The notes under the pieces are model-generated. The model ran no database searches. It was not told where the DNA came from and saw only the letters and a program-made list of their open reading frames with translations. Below are positions 1 through 12,170 of a stretch of 64,000 nucleotides of DNA, one piece after another (position 1 is the stretch's first letter; each line of letters starts with the position of its first letter). Location: contig OY987225.1 of assembly GCA_963920705.1 (NCBI GenBank), positions 5,463,372 through 5,527,371 of the forward strand, written 5' to 3'. The translations under genes and the position numbers were made by a program. The DNA comes from Odiellus spinosus (lineage: Eukaryota; Arthropoda; Arachnida; Opiliones; Phalangiidae).

Positions 1-1158
1 TCACTCTTAACTTGATAGTCAATGAAGAGACAGTCTTCTCTCGTCAGTAATAATTGTATTCGCTTACTAGTTTTCCCAGTTCCCACTCAGCCGTTAATGA
101 GTTAAGATAAACAGTTTTATATATTTATACAAATGAGTTAGATATTATATTAACAGTATTAATAAAGTAATTTAGTTTAACTCTTGGTTGATTTATTTAT
201 CGACATAATAATAAAACAACAAGTACTGTACAACCCCAAGTATTGTATAATAATATTCAAATAATTCACTGGAGTAGAGACAGTTACTACATTTTTAAAA
301 AGAAATAGTTTATTAAATGAACGTATTTAGGAGAGCTTTCGGTCATATTTTTGTTATTTTTGTTAATTTTGTTATGTTAGAGTAGAAAAGGATTGAAAAG
401 GGAGTCAATACTCACTAGTAGTGTAGTACGTCCGTAGGCTCTCCTAAAAACATTAATAAACTCTTTTAACCACGCATTAGCTGACTAGCTGACTCTTAAA
501 TAATTTTTTTGTTATACATTAATCAAGTTGGTCAACAAATTTTGTGTAAAGGCCCATACATTGTATTTATTCATTTTTAGATTTTATATCCACTAAATAG
601 TCCGTCAGTTTTCTTTTTTTAGACTTAGCTTTAGTCGAAAGGTTAAACATAGATAACTCTTACAACAGCTCAACAGCGAGTCCAGTCTAGTCAGGGCTGA
701 GATTCGGGGGTTTATGTTTTTCACTTTTAGTTTTGGGCTATCTGTTTTTGAAGTATACTTTTGGTTTTAGTTTAAACGATTAAAGCGAGGCCTGGGAATG
801 TCAATGTATTCAGTTTTGACAACATTGAAAGCTAACCTTAGTAATTTTTCCTAGGTGCTAGCCGATAAGTAACCACCTCTTTACAGTACCGTGGTTTGTT
901 ACAGCAGTAAAAATTTCTATATGAACATAAGGAACTAAGTCTAGTAGTTACTAAGAAAATACATTTTTAGACCTACAAGATTTTAATATAGAATATTTCT
1001 CCCAATATAAAGGATAATTATAAGTATTTTTTAATAATTATTGTGTGTTTAGCTAGGGAAATGTTTTACTCCCACAATAGAGGGGACAATCCAAATATTT
1101 TGGTGGGGGCAATTTAAATGTTTTGGAGGGGGCATTCTGGGACAGTTCAACCAACGCT
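1..1158. other. AT-rich region without recognisable gene
   Basis: No ORF of coding character, RNA gene or clear repeat was seen. The right part (about 1080-1140) has short G-rich runs of the type GGGGGCA that also occur at 3210-3300, so the composite repeat that follows may really begin near 1075. Confidence 0.5.
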
Positions 1159-1335
1159 TTGAACCCCACCCCTGTCGAAAACCATCATATTTCGTTTTTA
1201 GGGTTTTTTGGGCCACGGAAGACGATTCTGAAAGTTTTATAGCGATTGGGCAAGCCGTTTTTTAGATACAGCAGGGGTCATTTTAGAGAAAATGACCACC
1301 ACCCCTAAAACACTTCTAAATTTATCTCTGCTCGA

Positions 1336-1690
1336 AAATGATTGTAGGTCCGAGCTACAGTGGGTTCTATGGGTCATTTTAAGACGAAAATGCTCTATGA
1401 CGTTTTGTCGCACGTGGCGCCATTCCAGAGTTACGAAATGAATCATGCGTGGATGACCCCTTAACGTGCATTAATAAACGCATACTCAATGAAAAAAAAA
1501 CACTTATCATTAAAATACGCTCGCGCGCTTTTATAATACCAGCTAAATAATTAAGCGGATTTTATCATTGACTATACGTTTATTAATTTACCTCAAGGGT
1601 TCACTCGCACATGATTCATTTCGTAACTCTTAAATGGCGCCCCATACGACAAAACGTCATAGAACAATATCGTCTTAAAATGACCAAAGA
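1336..1690. mobile_element. Foldback element copy A
   Basis: The arms of about 120 bp, at roughly 1358-1485 and 1565-1685, are inverted copies sharing ACAAAACGTCATAGAAC and GAAATGAATCATG. The spacer of ~80 bp is AT-rich. It contains no coding sequence. The same family recurs at 2290-2690. Confidence 0.7.
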
Positions 1691-2213
1691 ACTCGTAATT
1701 GCTCTTTTTGGACGGCAAATAGACCCTGTCATTTAAATACTTTTACTCAGGCAGTGGGGATAGTCACTAAACTATCTGAAGACGATAAAGTCACGTTAAG
1801 CTGCAGATCCTCTATACCAATATGCAGAATTAGAAATATATGAGCTGAAGCATCGCCATTCGACCGCATTTGACGCTCGAGACATAGATTATCTCCTACG
1901 ACAACTTCAATACTCAATTTTTTCAATCGTGTGTACAAGTCCAAGGAAATTAATCTCAGCGAATTTTCGTCGTTCAGTTAAGTCATGAATGTTTAAAGGA
2001 TTCACACACTTGATTTGCCGTTGAGAGTACCTTTTCATATGTTCTTCGTTGTGGCGGTTTCTAATTCTGCTTATTGGTATAGAGGTTCTGCAGCTTAACG
2101 TTACTTTATCGTCTTCAGATAGTTTAGTGATTATCCCCACTGTCTGAGTAAAAGTATTTAAATGACAGGCACTATTTGCCGTCCAAGAAGAGCAATTACG
2201 ATCTATTTTCAAA
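1690..2213. mobile_element. Foldback element B between the two A-type copies
   Basis: The arms at about 1690-1840 and 2058-2213 are inverted copies sharing GCAGTGGGGATA and CTATCTGAAGACGATAAAG. The ~215-bp loop has no recognised content. It is flanked on both sides by A-type foldback units, so it is either an insertion or the middle of a larger palindrome. Confidence 0.7.
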
Positions 2214-2289
2214 AGGCGTCTTTGCTCGGGCTTCCCTAACTTCAATTAGCAGACGACACCACTTCAGACAAACAGTGCTATATCTATAT

Positions 2290-2693
2290 ATATGGTTCGA
2301 AAATAGTGGTAGGGCCGAGCTACAGTGAGTTCTTTTGGTCATTTTAAGACTAAAATGCTCTATGACGTTTTGTCGTACGGGGTGCCGTTTAAGAGTTACG
2401 AAATGAATCATGTGCGGATGAACCCTTGACGTACATTAATAAACGTATACTCAATGATAAAAAACGCTTAATTATTAAGCTGGTATTATAAGGCGCGCGT
2501 GCGTAATTTAATGATAAGCGTTTTTTATCATTATGTGTTTATTAATGCACGTTAAGGGGTCATCCACGCATAATTCATTTCGTAACTCTGGAATGGCGCC
2601 ACGTACGACAAAACGTCATAGAACATTTTCGTTTTAAAATAACCCATAGAACCCACTGTAGCCCGGACCTACCACCATTTTCGAAACACCCTG
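2290..2693. mobile_element. Foldback element copy C, related to copy A
   Basis: The arms at about 2330-2460 and 2520-2645 match each other in inverted orientation and also match copy A. The right end reads AAACACCCTGTA, which fits the TA-flanked CAGGGTG terminus of Tc1/mariner-type MITEs. The equivalent left terminus is not preserved. A poly-T run at 2709-2731 follows. Confidence 0.65.
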
Positions 2694-3333
2694 TACATAT
2701 TTATATATGTTTTTTTTTTTTTTTTTTTTTTTCAAAATGCGGGGTAAATTTCAAAAATCGATATCTCGGAAACAAAAAATACTGCATTGGGATTTTAAGT
2801 GATTCATATGCATTAGGAGGCGAGGATTTCGAAAATGACCAAATTTTTGACCTTTAATTTTAGTGAAAGGTCGAAATCAAATGTCAAAGATTTTGAAAAT
2901 TGATAATGTTTTAAATATTATCCGGATGAATAATTTGACGTAATATTCTTTTTTGGCTCTAAAAAGTCTTTAAAAAAAGCTTTTACACGATCGTTTACGA
3001 CAAATAGCAGCTGAGATAAATTTGAAAGTGTTTTAGGGGTGGTGGTCATTTTCTCTAAAATGACCAATGCTGTATCTCTATAACGGCTTGCCCGATCGCT
3101 ATAAAACTTTCGGAATCGTCTTCTATGGTCCAAAAAACCCTAGAAACAAAATATGATGGTTTTCGACAGGGGTGGGGTTCAAAATTTCAATTTTTTTGGT
3201 CGATCTGTGCGGGGGGGGGCAAGATCGATCGACATTTCAGGGGGCATTCGAATTTATTGCAGGGGGGCAAGATCAACATTGGAGGGGGCAATGCCCCCTG
3301 TGCCCCCCCTAGTTGTTACGGCCCTGCGTTTTA

Positions 3334-3682
3334 GCAAGAATATAGATTCAACACAAGAATATGGAAGAGCTATACCTTTGACTGCGCGCTAGTCTCAAGC
3401 GGATGGAGCCTAAGGAGGTCTTACGCCACGCCTCATGTCACATGCACAGGAAGCGATTGGCTGTTTTCTACGATAAGTGCGAGGGGGATATCAGGCTGCG
3501 GGGATAGGCGCTGCCGGAAGAGCTAGCTCTCTGTCGCGGACCTCGAAAGCTCGTGATAGGGTGAAAATCATAACGCATATAACATCAAATCTAGTAAGCT
3601 CCACCTGCTCGAAACTAACGTTACACGGTTAACAATGTACGGTTCGATATTCTTGTGTTGAATCTATTCTTGGTTTTAGAAA
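3334..3682. repeat. Short inverted repeat flanking a 280-bp segment
   Basis: A block of about 30 bases at 3337-3367 (with GATTCAACACAAGAATA) recurs inverted at 3646-3680. The enclosed sequence is less AT-rich and has no ORF of note. It may be a small non-autonomous element; no target-site duplication was identified. Confidence 0.5.
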
Positions 3683-3689
3683 TAATTAG

Positions 3690-5330
3690 GTGATTTTTCC
3701 TCATTGGGTAAACCAGTTTCTTTGAAATGCAACTACGACGTCTCGCGCATGGGGCAGTTTTTGTGATTAAATTGGCAAGCTTGGCGCAAGATCAGTTTGA
3801 CAAGATCCAAATCAGTCAAGAGTACTTCAAGAATCGCGCAATTTTGCAGGTTAGCCAGAGTCAGATTTGACAAGAATACAAACTCTCAGTGAATCTGTGT
3901 TAAGCCACAGTTAAAAATTTCATCACTTTTTGTACAATGAACTGCAATTCCAAGTAGATGGTTTTTTTGACACCTCTCTTAAATAAAATTTCTTAAACAA
4001 AAAATATATTTTAAATAGTGAATTGATTGCACAGTTAAAATTCAATTGAAATTCTATGAAAAAACGATTCCAAAATACACCAAGATACCCAATTAAAAAA
4101 TTACTCACTGGCTAAGAGGTTTTATTCTGACGACGCAGGCTTTCATCCTGATCTGTCCATTTCTAAGTAAAGAAAAAATATTAAGCTGTAAGGGTATCAG
4201 ATTTTTCGCGTAAAATTAATGTTTAGCAATAATAACCTTCGCTACCTAGCTCATTAAATAAACAGTGTACGTAAAAATTTACTAAAACTGACTTCCCTGA
4301 TATTTCCAGGCGCAATGTTTTGAAGAAGTATGATTTACGCCATTATATTCTTTGAGTAATTAATCAAATTATGTACTTCAGTAATAAAATTAAACCCATA
4401 ATTAAAAAATATATATTACAGGTATTGCAAATATTTTATAAAACGGCCCTTACGGAAAAAAGTTAGCCTGAGCTGAAGAGGTCTTCAAGAACACTACGAA
4501 AGTCTTGGGGAAGTCTTTAAGACTTCCCCAAGACTAATTGACATAATGGAAGACTTCCCCAAGACCTCTTAAGACTACATAAGACACCCGAAAGACATCC
4601 CCAACACCTTTTAAGACTTAACTTTTTTTGGTAAGGGGGGAACTTAAATTTATAGTCCGTAAATCACAACTGAAATTTTTAATAATTTCACATTTAATCA
4701 CAATTTTTTAAAACTTCAATATTTTAAGGAAATCAGGGCTGAAGCTTCTTATCATCTGCACCAATTCAAACTTTATTTTAACGACCTATCAAGTGCATTA
4801 ATTTTATAACCTAGTTTCTCGATTACTGTTATGAATTTTATCTATTTTCTTTTTTTATTACAGCCTCCCTTTTTTATTACAGCCTCCCTTTTTTCATTCG
4901 TCTTATCTTCTAACACTCTTCAAAGATTTCAAACAGCTCCGCATATCTTTCATTTCTGTTTAAATGCTTCAAGTAAAAGTTGTGCAGCCAATGTGATTCA
5001 GAGAAATTACATAAGTAACTCTTCAATTTAGCTTTTGATTACTTTTAATTGAGAAAACTACCATTTTGCCTTTCCACAGGTTTTTCCTGATTATTATTAT
5101 TATTACCAACAGTAAATAGAAGAGAGCCTGTTTTTTCCCTTGAATTTAAGCGTTGCTAATGCATCGCGCCTTGTTTGATGCTTCCCCCCCCCTTAAAATG
5201 GAGTAACCAATCATAGCTGAAAGAAATGAGTAATCTTCTCTTGAGATTGTACGTTTCGTACTTCCGCTGCAAAGGATCATGGGTAGAGACTAGAGAGCGA
5301 GAGAGAAAAAAAATCCTCCGCTGATGGCTG
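3690..5330. other. AT-rich region, mostly non-coding, with one dispersed repeat
   Basis: No gene is supported. 4486-4625 carries a repeat rich in the word CTTCCCCAAGAC with internal inverted copies; a diverged copy lies at 8510-8592. A tandem duplication of a 17-base unit (CAGCCTCCCTTTTTTAT) lies near 4861-4890. Confidence 0.5.
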
Positions 5331-5470
5331 GCTTATATAAAAGCGACGGTAATATCGGGAGTCGGAAACTTCGAACCGACAAAAACCAACTATCGTGCTA
5401 AATAATTATGGCTGAAAAACGCTGCATGATGCTTGATTCTAAACTTAAGTGGACAAATCAGGGCACCCAA
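5330..5470 (+). promoter_or_regulatory. Possible core promoter and short first exon
   Basis: TATATAAAAG at about 5334 is followed some 70 bases later by ATG at 5408. That ATG opens about 21 codons that run into CAAGTAAAT, a passable splice donor. No downstream exon was recognised, so this is only a suggestive promoter-exon-donor arrangement and could be chance in AT-rich DNA. Confidence 0.2.
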
Positions 5471-5863
5471 GTAAATTTTTATATTAAATATTTAACTTTA
5501 AACCTGTACAAACTGATGATATCACAGGTGTATCAACTCTAAGCCTTGGTCAGTTAACACGCTCTGGAAGCTAAATTGAGATATTTGGTCAGTAATCCCT
5601 GAGGAATCCCCGTCAATATTAGCACGTTGCGTCCCCTCCATAATAAAACGAGAAATAAGCAGACGACGCTGGGATAGATAAAAACTCTCATTCGAACTAC
5701 GTTTCGTTCCGAAAAGTGGTGATTCGGTTATTCTAGGAGGGGGGCTTGAAGCAAGTCTAGCGCTTTTCCATATCCCCTCTAACATGGCATCTCGGCATTT
5801 TAGGGAAGAAACAGACTCTCTTCTATTTACTATTGTTATTACCATAAGAAAAATAATTACCAT

Positions 5864-7548
5864 AAGTTAGACTCGCCCATAGATACAATGCTAAGGGCAA
5901 TTACCATCCACTCAAAATGATAAATTTGTATATACCGTCCTCTATGGCGTAAATTATGGCTATAAACCATAACATTATTTATTTTACAAAAGTACGATTG
6001 AATTGTTTTATTAAAATTGTTATCTCCGAGTAATTAACGTGATATTTAAAAGTAATTTTAATATGTATCAAATAATGCGATAGTATAGATGTCACTACCG
6101 TATAAAAGGTTCATTTACAGTCTTATGGTGGCGGTTGATTCTTATAATTTTATTATATATTTCAGAACACTGTTTATGTCCTTCTCACTCAAACAATCTT
6201 CTTTAACACGTTCCTTTTTCAGATATTCCGCAAACTGACCATAACTCTTGACTATACTAATTAAGTTAAATTAACACGCGCTTTAGATCATTCTTAAGTC
6301 ATTTATCTCCCCAACTATCGACTGCTTGGTCTAGCGTAGACTCTGACGCCGCAGATTACGCGACAGTAGTCACGGCAAGCCGAAACTCAAAAAACAAAAT
6401 CATGCTGCTGCCAGGTTTTTTTTCACGGCAGCGTTGTCTAGTCTAGAGTCTATTTACTTAATGGGCCTCTGCCGCCGCATCGGGACGCTCGAGTTCCTCA
6501 GCCCCATTAGAGCAGTTTTTCTCCCTTTTCCGGTGGTACCTAAATTTCTCACACTGGGAGGGGCATATGCGTAGGCGCGCCAAGTTTAGATGGTAAATGC
6601 TGTTATGAGCGAGTTTAACTTATAGTAATTATTTTTCTTATGTTATTACTTAAATCTAATAGGCTGATTTTAAATATAGCCTACCGAACTTTTTTCCCTA
6701 TACGATGGTCAAGAGAACGATATTTGATATTTTAACGCACTTCTTTCAATTAACTTTTCAATCAATTTGTAACAGGGATGGTAAAGGGATCCCTAGGCAG
6801 GGGGATAAAGGCTTATTTCCAGCATTGGTTCCTGCGTCTTCCCCAGGAGATTTACCCTAAAGGCCTCCATCTACCCTGGGTGCTCGACCCTGTGAGACCA
6901 CGTGACAGCCTAGGATAAAAGGAAGGCTTCAACCCAGCCTTGGGGCGATTCCCTGGTCGACGCCCAGGATACCAGTTCCACACTAATGCTTAGTTCTGTA
7001 CCCAAAGTTCCTGATTACAATTAAACTTAACTTTTTAAACTAGTTAACTGAATAGTTAAGCGTACAGTTACAAATTTAATGAAGAACTTTTGACTCTCAA
7101 CATAACTCAATTTCGAGCCATCTCACTTGACAAAACCTTAAATGAAATTCAGAAACATAAGTGGCAGTTTTAAAATCAATCCTATCTTTGAAAAGATAAA
7201 TTCCTCTAAGAAAACCACTAATTTTATCAAAATTCTGTTGCATCATTTTTCCAATGACCATCGAATTAAAATGGTTAAGATGCCCATCCATGGAAATCCA
7301 ATTACAATCATGCGTTCAAAACCGAAAATGCTATCTGATGCGTTACTAATTTTTCCTGGTTGATGGCCATTTTTTGGATCAGTTTGTAACAGTTTTAGGC
7401 ATACCCAGAAACGCGGCATCTGTTCCAAGTGCCGACGTTCCTGGAATGTATTACTATAACGCGTCGTCTGCTCGATCTATTTTCCACCAAAATCCTAGAA
7501 TCACGTGATAACATGACTCTAGACTTTTATAAGTTCCCTTAAAAGAAC
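5864..7548. other. Non-coding region, nothing recognised
   Basis: No ORF of coding character. Two less AT-rich patches (about 6310-6600 and 6780-6990) have no recognisable content. The minus-strand ORF just before this region (5522-5863, 113 codons) has no recognisable domain and is not called. Confidence 0.45.
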
Positions 7549-7549
7549 A

Positions 7550-7918
7550 GTTGGATATTCGATGAATAAATAATGAAGGCGAATATTGTGAATCAAATAA
7601 AATTATTTTAATTCTGTACCTTGCACAATATCCCACATGTCTCGATCGCGAAGAACAAATTCCATCTCATACTTCCAACTACCATAATTCTCTGAATTTA
7701 ATTTTCTAATATAAGATTTACGATTGACAATGAACTTCCGCCTTCCGCCATTTTTATTCACGTTATGTGAGTTCGTTTTCGATGAAGTTCGTTAATTAAG
7801 CCTTATCTTCATAGTTGATAAACTTCCACAAATAAACCACGCTCTGCTACCATTTGTTGGATATTCGTTGAATAAATAATGAAGGCGAATATTGTGAATC
7901 AAATTAAATTATTTTAAT
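7550..7918 (-). mobile_element. Deleted copia-type element (LTR, primer site, start of gag)
   Basis: Read on the minus strand: an LTR end at 7855 and rightward (right boundary not determined), a primer-binding site at 7842-7852 (TGGTAGCAGAG, complementary to the 3' end of initiator tRNA-Met), then the start of gag with ATG at 7751. The gag start contains LNSENYGSWKYEMEFVL, closely like the copia gag start at 9256. At about 7613 gag abuts a ~63-bp block (7550-7612) that repeats the LTR end. The rest of gag-pol and most of the 3' LTR are therefore deleted. It belongs to the same lineage as the full-length element at 8902 but lies in the opposite orientation. Confidence 0.8.
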
Positions 7919-7999
7919 TACTGCATAAGCATAAACTGGGTTAGTTTATGTTTAACAAAGAAGGAACGAAAAGCTATAGACGAATTCGGAATTGAAGAG

Positions 8000-8901
8000 G
8001 AACTTGCAGGGGCAGCATCCATCGGAGTACACTCTTTACGCGCCGATCTCTTAAGAGATGTCAGTATTGTAGTTCCCATTCTGATCCTATTCTGATTGGC
8101 TACGCTATTACGAGAGAGACAAACCAGGCAATCGATAATTCCTCCCCTCTACGCGTTTCCCATAGCAGCGGGTATAATGCGAGGATAGGTACGAGAGCGC
8201 GAGATAGAGTGAGGGGCAGGCGCGCCATCTATTGCGATAATTCATCATTATATTTGTACCTAGCCCCTAGAAGTTGGTTTATGAGTATGGACTGTCCGAA
8301 TTCGTTAATTAACTGTCAGCTCTGAAGAAAGGTGAGTGGATTTACCCCAACTGTTACTAGCAAAATGTCTCGCCAAATTGTCTTAAATAATCACGAATTA
8401 TGCATTATTAAAGAAACCAATTGTAAGTGACGAAATAAAATTACTATTGTTCCTTTTAATTACGATGTCAGTTTCATTTATTTGATAATTCTCCTTATCA
8501 AGAAAATATAGTCCGATCTAAAGAGGTCCTCAAGAACACTACAAAAGACTTCTTGACACAATGAAAGTCTTCCCCTAGACCTCTTAAGACTAACTTTAGG
8601 TGGGTCTTTGGTTGATTCTTAAATCTTAATCAATCGGGTATTGATTGATAACTTTTTACTTTGTGTTTGGTTGCCAAATTGAATAACTTCGATTTGGGGC
8701 CACCCCTTTCAAAAATTCTAAAGAGACCGTTACAATTTGAACGCACCCTTTATTTATTAATAATTCTGCCTCAAAAATTAAACTGTTGAAACAAACAGCT
8801 TGAGCCATGAAATAAGCGAACCGCTTCAAGAAATGTATGTAATTGACGTAGTATTGACATCGTTTTCTCTCTCTCTCGGTCGAACCAAAGGTGTTTAACG
8901 T
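8000..8901. other. Non-coding segment between copia elements
   Basis: No gene was recognised. It contains a diverged copy (8510-8592) of the repeat seen at 4486-4625. The left part may still belong to the LTR of the minus-strand copia remnant. Confidence 0.4.
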
Positions 8902-9150
8902 TGTAGAGATTCAAGATAATGAACTTTCACATAGACAGGAATTATCACCACCAGGGGGCACTATGTAGGCAAGTTTTCGTCTTCTGGTCTAAGAGTGATT
9001 TGTTGTCAGTTCTCTCACAACTCGCCTTTGGTATAGTTAGATGTTTATGTTGAAGCTTAGCCTATATTAATTTATACTTATGTTATAGTTATTACTAATA
9101 AAAGTTATTTATTATTTAACTTGCTTATATTATTACACGACAATTCAACA
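8902..9150 (+). repeat. Copia 5' LTR
   Basis: 249 bp, TGT...ACA. It contains AATAAA at about 9098 (inside CTAATAAAAGTT), a likely polyadenylation signal. It is four bases longer than the 3' copy because of one extra TTAT-type unit. Confidence 0.95.
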
Positions 9151-9152
9151 AA

Positions 9153-9163
9153 TGGTAGCAGAG
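9153..9163 (+). other. Copia primer-binding site (initiator tRNA-Met)
   Basis: TGGTAGCAGAG begins two bases after the LTR and complements the 3' terminus of eukaryotic initiator tRNA-Met (...CTCTGCTACCA). The same site is seen inverted at 7842-7852. Confidence 0.85.
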
Positions 9164-9255
9164 GTCCGTGGTTTTATTTTGCAAGTACAATAACTGTAAC
9201 AACGGCGACGTTATATGGAGATAAGGCTTAAGTGAGATACAGATATTTATCCAAG

Positions 9256-11657
9256 ATGGCGGACGGTGGATGTTCGTTGGCGTTTCTGAGTCATATGAAT
9301 AAACTTACATCAGATAATTATCGTACATGGAAATATGATATGGAGATGATACTTCGAGAAAAGGATTTATGGGACTTGGTGAAGAAATAGAACTAGCCCC
9401 AGCAACTGATGCTGATGCAGCCATCAAAGCAAGATATAAACAACGTATGTCAAAGGCGTATTCTATAATAGCATTGGGAGTACATGAAGACGTTCGTGAT
9501 ATTATCATAGAAGAAACAACAGCAGTTGGTATTTGGAAAGTACTTAGTTCAGCCTTCGAACCAATATCCCGCGCACGCATTTCAACGTTAAGAAGAGAGT
9601 TTTATTCAACGGATTTTCAACCTGGGGAACATATACAAGCATTTTTTGGTCGTATATCACGAATCAAGAAACAACTAGAAGAAGCGGGTGAGCCAGTACC
9701 TGCAAAGGATATTTCATATCAATTAATCGGATCGCTGCCAGAATCGTATCAGAGTGTGGCAGCTCAAATTTATTTGGCAAGTGATGACGACTTCAAGCCT
9801 GAGAAGATTAAAAAGCAGTTACTTGCTGAGTATGGGCGTCAGGAGCAAAAGAGAGAAAAAATGGAACAAAATGTAAATGCATATGCCATTCACGTTAAAA
9901 AATCAACTCAAATGAACAATTATAGAAGTAAACCAGTACCCGTTGAGAAATCTATTAATAAAGAATATAAACCAAAGTATCAGCCACATGCGAATGATAA
10001 GATAAGGACTGGACAAATACAAGGACGATGTTTTAAGTGTCAAAAATGGGGACACAGAGCAGCTGATTGTCGAAGTAATCCACAGGCACTAACGAAAGGA
10101 ACCAGTAAAGAACAACCGAAGAAATCAAAAGAAGCCTTCTTTGCTTCAGCACTTTGTGCGTCAGCTTTAACAACATCAACTGACGAATGGCTTTTAGATT
10201 CAGCAGCAACACACCACTTTTGTATAAACCGTGAAGCCTTTGACACTTATACACCAATGGAAACGGAAGCGATCGTAGGAGAAGGCAAGTCAAAAATTGA
10301 GGGTTTTGGAAACGTAATATTGGAAATAAATGGAACAGAATGTTTGTTAAGGGGAGTGATGCACACACCAGGACTATTACGAAATCTCATTTCTGCAAGA
10401 TTATTAGATAACGCTGGCTACAAGTGTGTCATTCATCGATCCTGTTTTATAGTTTACAACCCACAGAGCGAATTAATTTTTGAGGCTAAATTAAATCCAG
10501 AACATTTTTATACAATTAAACCTAGTAATTTCGGAACCTCTCCAACGAACTCGACATCCAAACCAGTTGTACGTTCGCATTTTACTGACGTAGTTACAAA
10601 GAAGATAGATGATCTTAAACTATGGCATTGTCGCTTGGGGCATATATGCGAAACTGATATGAAGTTTATGGCTGTCAATAACATGCTCGAAGGATTACAA
10701 ATACCAGCCGGCGAATTAGAAACCTGCGTATCATGTCAATTAGGCAAAGCTACAAGAGCGTCATATAAGCCTCTGGGAAAGATAAGAAGTCAAGAAATTT
10801 TAGAATTAATACATTCCGATGTTTGGGGTCCCCTGCCTATAATCTCTTTAGGGGGAGCCAAATATTATATTACGTTTATTGATGATTGGAGCAGATATAC
10901 AAAAGTTTATACGATGGCGTCCAAGAATGAAGCCTTTGCATGTTTCAAACGCTACAAAGCCGAAGTTGAAACACAAACGGGAAAGATGATAAAAGCAATT
11001 AGAACTGATAATGGGCTCGAGTATTGCGCTGGCTATTTCACAACATTCTGTCGTAATGCCGGAATTCGTCATGAGAGAACCAACGTTTATTCACCTGCCA
11101 TGAATGGAGTGGCCGAACGTATAAATAGAACATTACTCAATACCGTTAGAACTATTATGGAGGAAATGAAGTTACCCAATTACTTATGGGCAGAGTTAGT
11201 CATAACTTCAGTATATCTGAAGAACATTTCGCGACACAGCAAGTTAGAGAACAAGGTACCTCTTGAATACTGGCGAAATAAGAAGCCAAGCGCAAAGCAT
11301 TTAAAGAGGATTGGCTGTTTGGCCTTTGTATATATACCTCAACAACAGCGGTGAAATCAACTTCAATGCCGGGCCATGGCAGGCGTATTAATTGGCTACG
11401 CAGTAAATACAAAAGGATACAGGATCTGGTTTCCTCGCGAACGCAAGGTTATAGAAACCAAACATGTGTCATTTATTGAAAAGAAATTAGGAGTAGAATA
11501 TGTCCATCAACCGAATAAAGAACCAATTGAGTCATTCGTTTGGAATATAACTGAAGACGATGTAGAACGGGATCAATCAACTGATAAAATACTTGAACGG
11601 GGTCAATTAAATGCCGATAAAGAAGTTGAACAGAGACAATTAATAAAGATGAAGTAG
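9256..11657 (+). pseudogene. Copia gag-protease-integrase reading frame, broken
   Basis: Translation starts at ATG 9256 with a gag N-terminus (motif LTSDNYRTWKYDMEMIL) that hits a stop at 9390. The next frame, 9369-11354, gives 661 codons: the UBN2-type gag body (about residues 10-160), a CCHC knuckle (CFKCQKWGHRAADC, residues 221-234), an aspartic protease with LLDSAATHHF (Asp277), a GAG-pre-integrase zinc domain (His420, His425, Cys453, Cys456), and an integrase core with Asp484, Asp547 and Glu583, the DDE triad. A TGA at 11352-11354 interrupts the same frame, which then runs on to 11657 with the conserved MAGVLIGYA region. The catalytic residues are intact, so inactivation is by frameshift and stops only. 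Confidence 0.93.
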
Positions 11658-11791
11658 AAGGCGAAATGATAGATATACAAGATCCCAGTGTTAGACAAGA
11701 CGAAGAAAAGGCGGAAACCGATAGCCTAGAATCCACCAATCAACTTAGAGAAAATATACAGAAAACACCAGAGCTGCAAATTATGGAAACA

Positions 11792-11945
11792 CTACCACCT
11801 GGCTGGAGAAGAGGTCCCAATACGTAAAAAGGGCAAGTCAAAGGGACTTGCGGATATATACTACTATGACCCTACCGGAGTTAAGTTGCGATCATATCCA
11901 GAAGCTTGTAACGTGCCAACAATAATCAGATATTTCGAAGGGTAT
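11792..11945 (+). other. MBD-like segment in copia, downstream of integrase
   Basis: Two adjacent frames read LPPGW-R, then after a one-base shift EVP-RKKGKSKG, DIYYYDPTGVKLRS and PEACNV. These are in the order and spacing of a methyl-CpG-binding domain (family consensus: LPPGW.R, basic GRS.G, DVYY.SP.GKK.RS). In the family, the DVYYxSPxGKKxRS strand-turn contacts methylated CpG DNA. The identification is by motif; methyl-DNA binding by this sequence is inference. The segment is broken here by the frameshift. Confidence 0.75.
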
Positions 11946-11959
11946 TTAATCAATGGAAT

Positions 11960-12165
11960 TCATACGACACTTACTATTTATATTCAAGAATAATCTTTAT
12001 TCTTTATCTCCTTTTTGATTTCTATCTCTCACTCTCTTTTCAAGCAAACCATCCATCCGCTCCCTTTTGAAATCTCTCTTCAACTGCCGTCCTCCTCTTT
12101 TTCCTTTTTCTTTTCTTTTTTTTTTTTTTTCCTTTTCGCCCCCTAGTGGTCGGAATCTACCCCTG
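11960..12165. other. Pyrimidine-rich insertion between integrase and RT regions
   Basis: Coding similarity to copia stops around 11950 and resumes around 12171. Between lie about 200 bases dominated by CT-rich stretches, including a T run at 12115-12130. On the minus strand this looks like an A-rich tail with an AATAAA-like word. It is probably an insertion or an expanded simple repeat; boundaries are approximate. Confidence 0.55.
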
Positions 12166-12170
12166 GCGGC

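Larger units (their letters stand above)
1159..3183. repeat. Composite nested inverted-repeat (foldback) region
   Basis: The outer arms 1159-1334 and 3009-3183 are reverse complements with scattered mismatches; both contain the words CCACCACCCCTAAAACAC and GACAGGGGTGGGG on opposite strands. Between the arms lie three further foldback units, listed separately. The structure reads as elements inserted within elements. The ORFs of 60-110 codons here are palindrome shadows and are not called. The G-rich segment just right of it (3210-3325), ending ACGGCCCTG, resembles the terminus of a DNA transposon, but no matching left end was found. Confidence 0.75.

Noticed and set aside
1237-2411. Several ~70-110 codon ORFs in the foldback region
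   Set aside because: They repeat the same peptide (MIHFVTL...) in each palindrome arm, so they are structural shadows and not genes.
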